Below, one piece after another: positions 53,501 through 64,000 of a stretch of 64,000 nucleotides of DNA. Each line of letters opens with the position of its first letter. Position 1 is the first letter of the stretch. The notes under the pieces are model-generated. The model was given only the letters and a program-made list of their open reading frames with translations. It made no database searches and had not been told where the DNA came from. The position numbers and the translations under genes are program-made. The stretch is taken from contig WNNJ02001611.1 of NCBI GenBank assembly GCA_012934845.2, positions 1 to 64,000 on the forward strand, read 5' to 3'. Source of the DNA: Pomphorhynchus laevis. Taxonomy: Eukaryota; Acanthocephala; Palaeacanthocephala; Echinorhynchida; Pomphorhynchidae.

Positions 53501-54535
53501 GATATGGTGCTCCACAAAATGCTAATTTACACCCTTTAGTCTTATAAAGTCAATCACTCCATTAGAAGCTGGATTCAAGATTTCCTTAAAGATAGATCCT
53601 TTGCTGTTCGTGTAGGTCAATGTATATCGTATTATCGTCCTATCACCTCAGGAGTACCACATGGACCAGTCTTAGGCCCCTTGTTGTTTAACATATTTAT
53701 AAATCAGCTACTAGATTTAATTAAGGATTGTAGTGTTTTAGCTTTTGCCGATGATGTAAAGGTATGGAAATTGATTAAAACCAACAAGGATCAAAATGAC
53801 TTTCAAAATATCCTAAACATTGTTTAATGATAGTCCTTAAACACTGGAATTGTATAGAATATTAAAAAGTGTGAACATATGAGATTAGGTTATAGCAATG
53901 TGAGTCAGGAATATTTTATTGGCAACGAGTTTGTTGTTAACACGCAGTCCATTTAGGATCTTGGTATAATTGTTCAAAACAATCTAAAAACACGTGCTAA
54001 CACTGATAGGATTTGTAATGCAGCAAGAAGAATGACCAATATTGTCAAAAATTGCTTTAAAGATTTATCTCCTGTGTGTTGTGCGTTTATATAATGCTCT
54101 TATAAGACCGATATTAGAATATGTGTCGCCAGCAGTCTTTCCGTGTACGCGTACAGAACTTGATCAATTAGAGCGCATACTTCGACGGTTTACGAAATTA
54201 TGTCCTCAGGTACGATATCTTCACTATGAGGCACGAATAAAAAGTTTGAATATGCCGGCAGTGCGTGAAAGGTTCCTTCTTTTCTACCTTCTAGCTATGT
54301 ATCGACTAATTAACGAAGATGAAAATTTTCAGCAAATAAATTTGAACTTAATGATCGGGATGGACGTAGAGGGCACTCGAAAGTACTGGTAGTACATGAA
54401 CACGAAAAATACCCTCGTCATTTTCGACTGTCCTATCAAGCGGTGAATGTTTGGAATCGTCTTCCATTTGATGTCGTTGCGGTGCATACAATCAATGAAT
54501 TTAAATCCAATATAAAGAACTATATTCGAAATGAG
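50535..54535 (+). mobile_element. LINE family Y (CR1 group), near full length, broken
   Basis: Parts: PHD-like finger (50567-50690), low-complexity linker, RRM-like ORF1 domain (51237-51650; VMFANITESSADNV, LKVVFGSADN, LMIRNFRVVRW). APE endonuclease 51745-52420 (VAYTNLTSILPKFDELKAWV, EGVALYI, CYRSPQSS; the catalytic GDFN reads GEFN, SDH retained). Pre-RT 52440-52960. RT 52973-53825 (AAGPDDIHPQLLKLL, AQHGFRPRRSCLTNLL, IFLDFSRAFD, SGVPHGPVLGPLLF, FADDVKVWK). C-terminus 54042-54500 (VNVWNRLPFDVVAV). The ORF1 start ATG reads ATA. About ten frame changes or stops. It ends tail-to-tail with an X copy at ~54540. Confidence 0.85.
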
Positions 54536-54539
54536 AACG

Positions 54540-55660
54540 AGTGGTGGTTGCTGCAGTACCCATGAAAGTGAGAGCCTAAGAAAGTGAGATTGTGGACTAT
54601 GGGGATGATCGATGAGGCAAGATATACAATGGGAGGATATATGTTTGGTTTACGGGGGAGGATCCACATTATTTTGGACTTTTCGGGGTTTAGAACGAGA
54701 TGGAGATTGGAGAGACGTTTGTAGATAGAAGAAAGACAGTTGGAGGCAGAAATGCTGATATCGTGTATGCGATGTGCGGTGTGCATGAGCATAGATTAGA
54801 ATGTCATCGGCATATTGCATGACCTTAAAGGAGTAAGGTTTGATAAACGGAGATAGATCGCCAAGCAGAAGAGAGAAAAGCAGGGGACCTAGGACTGAAC
54901 CTTGTGGGACCCCGCAAAAAATAGGGATGGGAGGGGAAGATGATGAATTAGAACAGACGCGAAAGGAACGGTCGGATAGATATGAGGCGAACCATGCTAC
55001 GGAGGAGGAAGAAAAGCTGTAATCATAACGAAGGCGAGAAAGGAGGACGGAGTGGTCGACAATGTCGAATGCGGAGGAGAGGTCGAGGAAGATGAGCACA
55101 CTATATAGAGCCTTGTCTCGAGAAATGAGTAAGTCGTTGTACACTTTTATGCATGTGATTTCTGTCGAGTGATTAGAGCGGAAATCGGATTGGAAAGGAG
55201 GGTACAGATTGGATGAGGAGAGATAAGTATGATTTGTATTAAGATAAGGCATTTTAAGAGCATAGAAAGAGTAGGTAGTAGTGAAATGTGGCGATAGCTA
55301 GAAGGAATGAAGGGGTCGAGCGATTGTTTCTTAAGGAGGGGACGAACGATTGCGGATGTTCAGTGTGAAGGGAAGATACGACTGCGGATGGACGAGTTAA
55401 ACAAGGTTGTGAGAAATGGGGATATCGATGAGCATATAGATTTTAATATGTGAGTAGGCAGGGGATCGGCAGGTGAGGTTTTGTAAGGCAAGGACATGAG
55501 GACAGATGATACTTCTGTAGGTGAGACAGGGAGATGATGAAATAGTTCTGGAAGGATGAGGCTAGACTGGGCCGAGTGGGATAGGATGGAGACCGGGGTG
55601 TTAGAGAGCAACGTGTATACTTTATTCTGGAGAAATGACGAATAATCATTGGCATTGATG
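54540..55660 (-). mobile_element. LINE family X copy 4: RT fragment
   Basis: The 200-aa frame 54650-55252 is almost identical to X copy 1 (FLDLSSAFDIVDHS, CGVPQGSVLGPLLF, MQYADDILIYAH). Upstream is pre-RT PADPLPTHILKSICSSI (55360-55611). Both ends are truncated. The close identity with copy 1, including the shared inverted duplication before the RT (TGTTCAGTGTGAAGGGAAG at 55358-55376), shows the two descend from the same already altered source. Confidence 0.82.
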
Positions 55661-55711
55661 TTGCACTGCGTAGAGGATTATTATATATTATTAATTATTA
55701 TATATATTTAT

Positions 55712-57165
55712 TGTTACGTGGCAAATGCGTGCCGGCGCACGCTTACATGACCATAACAACAAAAAATCTAAAGTTTCAAGGAGGTGAGGATGTGGGTACG
55801 GAGGCGGCATTTGAATGCAATAAAGGAGGGAGCGCGGCGGACGTCGAGTGGGAGATGATTCCAGGCGAATGGGGCGGCGTCAAAGAAAAATCGGAGACCG
55901 TATTTGTTAGAGTAAGAGGGAATTACGGGAACGCAGTGATAGAGAGTTATGACGAGTGTAGTCTAAGAAAGGGAGGTTGATGAACGATGGGGAGCCGACA
56001 GCGATGAGATGAAAAGTTACGAGAAGAAGGCGGAGTTGTATGCGAATTTGGATGGTAGGCCAGGAGAGTTGAGCAAGATATGCGGATGTGTTCAAAGCGA
56101 CGGAGACGTAGGAGCACTCGAACGGCGGAGTTGATGATGTATTGTAAGGGTAGGTTGATGGATTTTGGAGAATTAGCGAAAAGGGTGAGGCAGTAATCGA
56201 TTTTAAGGAAAAGAAGCGGTGAAAGAAGAGATATACAGGAACGGAAGTCGACAAGGGTCGGATACGGCGGATGTCACGGAGAATTAAGTTAAACAAGCGG
56301 ACCTTGTCGCGGACGAAGGGTTTAAGGGAAATGTGATCATCGAAATGGAATCCTAAGAAAGTGAGATTGTGGACTATGGGGATTATTGATGATGCAAAAG
56401 ATACAAAGGGAGGAGATATGTTAGGTTGACGGGGCAGGATCCACATTATTGTAGACTTGTCTGGTTTAAAACGAGACGAAGATGGGAGAGACGTTTGTAG
56501 ATAGAAGAAAGACAGTTGGAGGCAGAAATTGCAATATCGTGAATGCGATGTGCAGCGAGTTCGGTAAAAAATAAGGATGTAGGAGCTGATGAACCAGGAC
56601 GGTATACAATGGCGAGATCTAAAGTGATCGGGCAAGAAGAACGACAAGTGAGCAATTCAAAAGAGCGAGGACTGAAAGGGGGAGTGATTTTTCGAAGAGG
56701 CGCGGGGTGACGCGCGAATGCGGCGATGCCGCTATGATTAGAGAATTTAGACGGGGATGAGCTGTGGGGGCGTGCGTATTCGACAAGTGAGCAACCGGCA
56801 GAGAGCAGACAGCGAATGGAAAGTTCGTCGGAATCTGAGTGTTAGGATTCTTTGAGACAGAAGAGATCGACGAATTGCTTGGTGAATATGTTGAGGATAA
56901 GATCGGATTTATTGAGAATGGATCTAGTGTTAAGGGGGCTGATGCTGAAACCGTGTATGGTGGCGAAAGAGTCTAGTGTAGAAGACGCATAGGAGAGATG
57001 GAGCGCCATCGAATTTTGGGACGGGTGTGACAACTTAAAAATTTCCGTCTATGTTTCTTATGGAGAGATATGTTTCGCCGTTTTCCTCGCGACGGCGTTT
57101 TTCGATGCGGGCAGAAGAGAGTATAGCGATTTCAGAACGGGTGCGATTGGGGAATATAAAGCCTC
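55712..57165 (-). mobile_element. LINE family X copy 5: endonuclease joined to RT end by deletion
   Basis: 3' hairpin 55727-55742, C-terminal frame 55907-56647, which runs without a stop from FLLPDHFRSRHC (endonuclease region) into HSRYCNFCLQLSFF (after RT motif C). The front half of the RT is therefore deleted at about 56555-56570. The endonuclease start (NTRSILNKSDLIL) lies at 56842-57033 and the RRM-like end at 57040-57160. Confidence 0.8.
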
Positions 57166-57684
57166 TTTGGTGAAGTTTAATTTGTTCACTACAATTTTAT
57201 ATTTTTTCACTTTGTTTTTTCAGGTTTATGCTATATTAATGATGACTCGTGATGATGTTGTCAGAAAAAATCGAATCTGTCATTTTGAGTAGAACTGAAC
57301 AAGTTGAAGACTAACGTCAAAGAATCGGCGAATTTACGATACAACAGTGAGTTTAAAAATCGAGCAGCAGAGGGAAGAACTTTTTATAGACTTCCATGCT
57401 TGAGCGAATCCAATCTTCTACTGTGTCTTAGGTTGTGATAGAAAGCACTATTTTACGATATAAATTCAAGGAATGGTTTAGGATTTAATAGAGATACCGC
57501 TTTCTATTCGAATATGTTACAAAGTATTACTTCCAAAGGTTTAAAAAATGCACCGCATACTTTGCTTGCTAGTTGTGTATCCTCGATAACTTTTAAAGTA
57601 AATACTTGGAAATATCCATAAATAGTGGGTAGGAGTAGGTCAAAATCGATTGAATGTACATTATGTAAACATCCCGAAGATACT
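57166..57684. other. Intergenic DNA, nothing recognised
   Basis: AT-rich. A TTTTTTCAG acceptor-like site at 57215-57224 has no supported exon after it. Confidence 0.4.
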
Positions 57685-58460
57685 TGCTAGATAAATCAAA
57701 TCAGCTAACTGAGTCTACGTATTTAATATAATTATAAACTAAACAAAACATAATAATGCTAAATCAAAATTTAATAATTAAATAATAAAATTAATAATTG
57801 TTTTTAGATTTTCTATAATTTAAATCAAGTTAAAATAAACAATTGAAATTTAAAATAAAAGTCAATTGTTATGAATTGACTAATAAATAAAAGACGTTGT
57901 ATCAGAATAAGAATTAGAGGTCATCAGGAGGAACTGCTATGCTATCAGGTTTCGGCCCCTAACTACTCTACCCAACATAGCAGCGGGGCCAAATACATGC
58001 TAATGATGTATTTCCTCTGATAAAACTATCTAGTATCTTATTCTAATACAAAGTATATTATTTATTATCCATCCATAAAAATTTGTCACTTAAGAGTTTA
58101 AATTTATTCTTTATATTATTATGTTGATTTATATATTTCACTATTTTCTGCTTGATGTTGTTTTTATAGTAACCTAGTTTAAATATGCATCCATTAAATT
58201 ATTTCAATGATTTTATAGAAAACCAATATCGTTACAAATAGTTGCAATTCTTAAAATTACATATTTAATGTATAATATTTTATATTATATGGTATGCATG
58301 AATGTTCATGCAAAAATATGTTTCTTGTAAATTTAAATATGTCATCTTTACGATATAAATTAATAGTAGTTTTAGTTAATGTTAATTTGATGTTCATATC
58401 TAGATATACACCTTCTTTATCATTAATATTCGTTTTGTTAAGAATAAGGCTTTATGGATA
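57685..58460 (-). pseudogene. PLE1 copy 4: C-terminus and 3' UTR
   Basis: In element sense (descending coordinates): the RT end at 58460-58290 (NKTNINDKEGVYLDMNIKLT-like), C-terminal tail at 58250-58080, stop, then the structured 3' UTR with both pseudoknot pairs exact (GGCCCC 57954-57959, GGGGCC 57985-57990, CTGCTATG 57934-57941, CATAGCAG 57976-57983) and TACGTAGACTCAG near 57715. The copy is cut at 58460 by the LTR-element fossil. Confidence 0.7.
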
Positions 58461-58469
58461 AATTTTGTC

Positions 58470-61400
58470 ACTCCAATCGACGGTAGCGTTTTGATTGTCA
58501 GGCGCGATTGTGAGCATTTCGGGTTTGAGAAACTTCTCCATTCGTATACAATTGTTTAATCATAATATGATACGTTGTATCATAATAAGAATTAGAGGTC
58601 ATCAGGAGGAACTGCTATGCTATCAGGTTTCGGCCCCTCTTATTATAACTCCTCTTATTATAGCCAAGCTTGTAGTAATTTATTCATTTTTGTAATAAAT
58701 GAATCACGCACATATTGGTTATTTTGCTCGTCGGCGCGTTAGGCTTTAAATTCGCAATTTTTTCCGATTTGCAGGAGAGTGCGAAAAAACTGGTCGATAC
58801 TTTGTTCCAGTTTTTGCTTTGTTAAGGATAAAAGATGTCGATTGTAAATAACGTTCTTCGGTTTCACAAATAATGTTTCCAGTTTGTCGATAGCTTCTTC
58901 GAACGTTTTGCATTCATCGACGTGAGCATATAACGTTCTACTGATGAAATTGACCAAGATAAGGAGTTTCTGAGCCTCAGTGATGTCCGGAATTACTGAT
59001 AAAAATGAAGATATTCTCTGTTTCCAATGTCTCCAATTGACGGTAGCGTTCTGATTGTCAGGCGCGATTGTGAGCATTTCGGGTTTGAGAAACTTCTCCA
59101 TTCGTATACAATTGTTCAATAAATTGTAGTAAACAAACTAAGAGTCGCCAAAGAAGCTTTATTGAACAATCTATAAATAGGTCAAATAATTATAAGTCAT
59201 ACAACATTTATGTCAATCTTCCTCCCTCAGATAATCGTCAAGTACGGTGGAGCTCGTCGTCTTCTATTAGAGGTTTGTAAATTATGAGCACCTTGTTTTG
59301 AACAATTTGCTTCGTCGATTTCTTTTGTTTGATGTGCATCCACATAGTTTGTTGTATTCTGATTATTTACACTCGAAGAGCTGGGTACAAAAGTAGTGTT
59401 TGTATAGGAGTGAGAAGAACGATCTACTTCTATGTCTGGTATCTCAACAACCTCATCACAAGATTTTGTATCGTTATTTGTAATTTGGGTATGAGTCGAA
59501 TTAGTATCCTTAATTAAACGCTGATCGAATTCTGATTCAATAGTCCTGCTTACGATGGGGTCATCATTATATAAGCTAGTATCATTTGTCGGCATGGGAG
59601 CTAAGTGCTTTGTTGATAATTATGTAATTCGTCCTTCTTTTAATCTCACAGTCGCATATTTTTGATTTGATTTCATAAGATACGCTTGCACACGTGTTTC
59701 GTATTTACTTACGGTAGTGAACCTTTTTAACTAGTACCGGTCCTGAAGATGTTAACCAATCAGGCATTGTGACTCCAAAACATGATCGTCGTGCATGGTG
59801 AAACATACGTTCATGCGGTGTAGAATTGGTGCTTGTACAAAGTAATGAGCGTATTGAATTCAGGGATCGTCCTAAAGCGTCGTGCCATTTGTTTATTGGC
59901 AAATTATTTTCTTTCAATATCAACTCTACGGTTTTCCATATAATGTGATTGTACCGCTCGCACTGCCCATTGCCGCTAGGGTTATAAGGAGTTGTGTGAC
60001 TCGATGTGATATTGTTGCTACTTTGAAACAATTGGTACTCCTTTGAACAGAATGCAGAATCTCGGCCGGAGTGTATGGACGAGGGTGTACCGAAACTGTA
60101 AAATATCTGTTTGAGATACTTAATAGCCGTTAGTGACGACGTATCTGGGCATGGGAAGGCCGAAGGATAACGCGAATACTCGTCGATCACAGTAAACATG
60201 AATTTGTTCTGGCAACACTTTGGAAAGGGTCTTTTAAAGTCAATCGATAAGCGGTCAAATGGATGTAAAGATTTAATAAGGGATGCTTGTGGATGCTTGT
60301 AAAATCTAGGTTTCACTACTGCGCAAGTTCGACAGGAATCAATAACTGAACGCACGTCGGATATTGAGAATGGTATATTATGAGAGCGGATGTAATGCCA
60401 CATTCTCGTCTCGCTAGGATGACATAACAGTTTATGTAACTTAAATATTTCCGAAGATCTTCGATTACTCAGAGCACAAACGATGCGGGAGAATGTGTCC
60501 GCAACAACGTTCATCGGACCTGGTCTGTATTCGATATCGAAAAAAAAATTCAGATAAATCCAATCGCCATCGTGATATTTTGTCATTTTTGATTTGACTT
60601 TTACCTTTGGACGAAAATATATAAGCAATATATCGTTGGTCTGTAATGATTTTGAAGTGTCTGCTAGCGATGTAATGGCGCCAGTATCTTACAGCTTCAA
60701 CGATAGCTAGGGCTTCTAGCTCAACTGCGGCTTGGCGCTTTTCAGATTTCGAAAGGACTCGCGAAAAGGAAGCGACTGGTCGTCCGTCTTGACTGAGAGT
60801 TGCCGAGATTGCTAGTTTCGATGCATCGGTTTCGACGACAAGTAGTTTATCATCTTCAATCTGTTTCTTGCATGCAACAGACAAGGCTTCTTTTATGTCT
60901 TTAAATGATTTGGAAGCTTCTTGGGATAGCGAAAATGTTGTGTTGTCGGCAAATGGACGTATTCTATCCGAAAATCGACTAACCCATTGGGGATAATAGG
61001 TAAACATACCTAAATACTATATTTTCGCGCAAGGAGGTAGGTGGTGACATACTCAACAAAAGACTTACTCGCTTTTGATCAGGTTTGAGAATACCGTCGG
61101 TAATGATATAGCCGGGCACACAAATAGAATTACTGCACTGAACAGTTTTCTCGGGATTTATAGTTAACCTGTATTTATACAATGTCTTCAAAATCACGTT
61201 AAGGTTCTAATTATGTTGATCCATTGTGTTTCCTGCTACCACAACGTCGTCTAAGTAAGAGAATACACCGACTAGCTTCTCTTTGTCGATTATTGAATTC
61301 ATAGTTCGTTGGAAGGCTGCAACGCCGTTTGTCAAACCAAAAGGCATGTACTTGTATTGAAATAATCGACCGGCAGCCTCATATGATGTGAACTCTTTTT

Positions 61401-63003
61401 CAGAATCGAGTAGTGGAATTTGATTATAAGCATCTTTCAAATCAAAGCTGCTGAAAAATCTATACCTGACGATTTTTTCTACGAAATCATCTGTCCTTGG
61501 CAACGGGTAAGCGTCCAGTATGGTATATTTGTTTATAGTCTGGGAGTAATCGATGACTAATCTACGCTTACCTGATTTATGAGTAACAATCAACACCTGT
61601 GCTCTCCAAGGAGAATAACTAGGTTCCATGATTTTTTATCTAGCAAATGTTTGATTTGAAACTTTATAAAATGTTCTTGATCTGGTGTGCGTCTACGAGA
61701 TTTGGTTTGGATAGGTTTGCAATCGTCACTAAGTAGTGCAAATAAGCGAGGTAATAGAATCGCTGATGTAGATGAATGTAAGTTTGCTAGCGATAATGTT
61801 TTAATTGATCCTCCGAATTTGATGTTGAGATTTTGGAATCGTTGTAAAAAGGGATGACCGAGAATCAAGTCGGAGCATAGGTTCTTAATGACGTACAGTT
61901 TGACGTTTTGAATGAGTTGACTATCGTATTGAATATCTGTCCTGCATATGTTTAGCAATTTGGTACTGTAATCTTCTGACGCCATATGAACGGTTTCGTT
62001 ACATGGAAAAGTAAGTAGTTTGCATTGAGTAAGTGCTTTGTCAGAAATGAAATTGGCCGAACTACCTGTATCAACGAGAGCTCTTAGTGTTATATTTCCA
62101 ATTTTGATGTTGATTGTTGTTTTCTGCAAAGGATTATAAACAGTGTTGCAAGATATAGCGGATATTTAAAGGTCGCTAAGCTGTTTTGGTTGTTTGCGTG
62201 ACTGACATACTTTTGAAAAGTGGCCTTGCTTCCCGCAATTATGACAGTTAAGCAATTTGGCTGGACAATCAGATCGTGGAATCAGATCGTGGCTACATCA
62301 ATTTTTTGACTATCTTCTTCATGATTGCAATTTGACACAGATAAAATCGATTCGTGAATGTTACGGTCTTCGTAATTTTTTTGCATGTATTTCTAAACTT
62401 CGTGCGACGTCGTAAGTTTCTTTTAAGTCAATTCTATGCGTTCTAAAAGACGCTGTCTGATTTGCTGTGATCGTAATCCACGAATAAATGAATCACGCAT
62501 ATATTGGTTATTATGCTCGTCGGAGCGTTCGGCTTTAAATTCGCAATTTTTTCCGATTTGCAGGAGAGTGCGAAAAAACTGGTCGATACTTTGTTTCAGT
62601 TTTTGCTTTGTTAAGGATAAAAGATGTCGATTGAAAATAATGTTCTTCGGTTTCACAAATATTGTTTCCAGTTTGTCGATAGCTTCTTCGAACGTTTTGC
62701 ATTAATCGACGTGAGCATATAACGTTCCACTGATGGAATTGACCAAGATAAGGAGTTTCTGAGCGTCAGTGATGTCCGGAATTACTGATAAAATGAAGAT
62801 ATTCTCTGTTTCCAATGTCTCCAATCGACAGTAGCGTTCTGATTGTCAGGCGCGATTGTGAGCATTTCGGGTTTGAGAAACTTCTCCATTCGTATACAAT
62901 TGTTCAATAAATTGTAGTAAACAAACTAAGAGTCGCCAAAGAGGCTTTATTGAACAATCTATAAAAAGGTCAAATAATTATAAGTCATACAACATTTATG
63001 TCA
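58470..63003 (-). mobile_element. Ty3/gypsy LTR retrotransposon fossil, broken
   Basis: Fossil of a Ty3/gypsy element, perhaps the CsRn1-like lineage. Parts by descending coordinate: terminal repeat/leader 62905-63003, gag-like 62410-62890, aspartic protease 61590-62130, RT 60980-61630, RNase H 60600-60980, integrase 59705-60470, C-terminal tail 59227-59600, and a second terminal repeat/leader at 59113-59216. Beyond the latter the gag-like region occurs again (58650-59112, and a small piece at 58470-58556), so the element is a partial tandem sharing one terminal repeat. A shard of PLE1 3' UTR (58565-58640) is set into that second part. It carries several breaks (about five or more). The two leader repeats are very similar, suggesting a moderately recent insertion. 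Confidence 0.85.
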
Positions 63004-64000
63004 TTTATATATTTTACTATTTTCTGATTGATGTTATTTTTTATAGTAACCTAGTTTAAAATATGTATCTATTTAATTATTTAAATGATTTTGAAGAAAG
63101 CCAATATCATTACATATTGTTGCAATTCTTAAAATTTCATTATTTAATGTATTATATTTTATATTATATGGTATGCATGAATGCTCATGCAAAAATATGT
63201 TTTTTTGTAAATTTAAATATGTCATCTTTACGATATAAATTAATAGTAGTTTTAGTTAATGTTAATTTAATGTTCATATCTAGATATACACCTTCTTTAT
63301 CATTAATATTGGTTTTGTTAAGAATAAGGCTTTCTGGATAAATGTGCTCACTAATTGAATAAAAATTATTAGAATTAAATACACATATATCACCAATGTA
63401 TCGAAACATATATTAGATTTAGTTGTAACAAAGTTATGAACAAATTCATATTCTATAAATTTTAAAAATAAGTCAGCTATAATTGGGCTACTATTACCAC
63501 CCATTGGAATACCGTTTACTTGTCTAAATATAGATGTCCCCACTTTTAAATAATTTTGATTTATCAAAATATTTAAGGATTCTAATAATTCAATTTTATC
63601 CATATATTTATATTTACTTGATGGTTTAATTTTTGTAAGATAGGCGTTATAATTATTATAACATATATATGTATATCTTTTTCCGAATATAAGATTAATT
63701 AATTTTACTAACGCTTCTTTAATATCTACTAAATCTAGATTTGTATAAAGCGTACTAAAATCGTATGTATTTATATTTTGAAAATTTATTCCTTTGTCTG
63801 TTCTAAAAATTCTTTTGTAGAATTAATACTGAAATAGTGTTTTATACCAGTATTAATTTCGATTACCTTGCAATATTTTTTTAAAATGTGCTTTAATTAC
63901 TTTAAGTATTTTATTCATATAGACAGAAAGTGGTTTTAATGTACATTTAAACGCACTACATATGAACCTAGGTTTTATCGGATTTTTATGTAATTTTCGA
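63004..64000 (-). pseudogene. PLE1 copy 3: 3' UTR edge to RT fingers, runs off the window
   Basis: In element sense: RT finger end (KPLSVYMNKILKVIKAHFKK) at 63870-63960, the same +1 frame change at seven A (63876-63882), palm segment INTGIKHYFSINSTKEF and TLYTNLDLVDIKEALVKLIN, motif B GIPMGGNSSPIIADL, then motif C FRYIGDICVFN (63389-63403) in another frame after a short deletion. The C-terminal tail is at 63004-63120. The catalytic pair is again Gly-Asp. The rest lies beyond 64000. Confidence 0.82.

Noticed and set aside
57215-57224. Strong 3' splice site (TTTTTTCAG) suggesting a host exon
   Set aside because: The sequence after it has no open frame of note and no donor pairs with it.
63840-63885. 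A ~44-nt GT...AG intron explaining the frame change in PLE1
   Set aside because: GTAATC...TTTCAG is present in copy 3, but joining the edges gives the wrong phase for the downstream palm, and the donor is absent in copies 1 and 2b.

Overview
This window is an AT-rich eukaryotic (metazoan) repeat graveyard. It has no operons or bacterial signals. Only two host-type genes are recognisable: a tRNA-Val(AAC) gene at 13749-13821 and an intronless eIF1/SUI1-type reading frame at 38668-39042 (minus). An invertebrate, perhaps an arthropod, is suggested by the mix of permuted Penelope-like elements, R2-type (restriction-like-endonuclease) LINEs, CR1/L2-type LINEs with PHD-finger ORF1s and a ZBED-type hAT transposon. 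The sequence alone does not fix the species.

Layout. Positions 1-27.8 kb hold a cluster of at least seven copies (A-G here) of one LINE family with a restriction-like endonuclease ('REL-LINE'): A 1-199 (+), B 348-3434 (-; one open frame of 1028 aa), F 14150-14260 (-), G 14870-16160 (+), C 19412-23640 (+), D 23955-26280 (+), E 26450-27778 (+). Among them lie a Penelope-like element with an N-terminal GIY-YIG domain (PLE1, 4252-6790), a ~270-bp tandem array (8.4-9.7 kb), a second Penelope-like element (PLE2, 11.7-12.7 kb) flanked by inverted repeats that each carry a hammerhead-ribozyme-like motif, the tRNA, a MITE and a hAT element (16.2-19.25 kb). Positions 27.8-32.3 kb hold more PLE1 copies and their 3' UTRs. 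Positions 32.3-57.2 kb hold CR1/L2-like LINEs: W (32.3-34.0), X (34.2-38.15, 41.3-45.2, 45.2-48.0, 48.8-49.0, 54.5-55.7, 55.7-57.2), Y (49.8-54.5) and Z 3' ends (38.2, 50.1). The eIF1-like gene and a 750-bp minisatellite sit between two X copies. Positions 57.7-64 kb hold PLE1 copies surrounding a broken Ty3/gypsy fossil.

Main observations. (i) REL-LINE copies are packed head-to-tail and tail-to-tail and share a 3' UTR hairpin whose stem is kept while its loop drifts; copy B may be intact. (ii) In every PLE1 copy where it can be read, RT motif C reads Tyr-x-Gly-Asp instead of Tyr-x-Asp-Asp. Three copies share the same +1 frame change at an A-run just before the RT palm. (iii) The PLE1 3' UTR has two interleaved complementary pairs that could form a pseudoknot. 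(iv) Three unrelated LINE families end in a small 3' hairpin, and several LINE 5' ends sit next to short-period minisatellites. (v) A ~20-bp motif ending CTAACTACTTACA recurs at three or four unrelated places.
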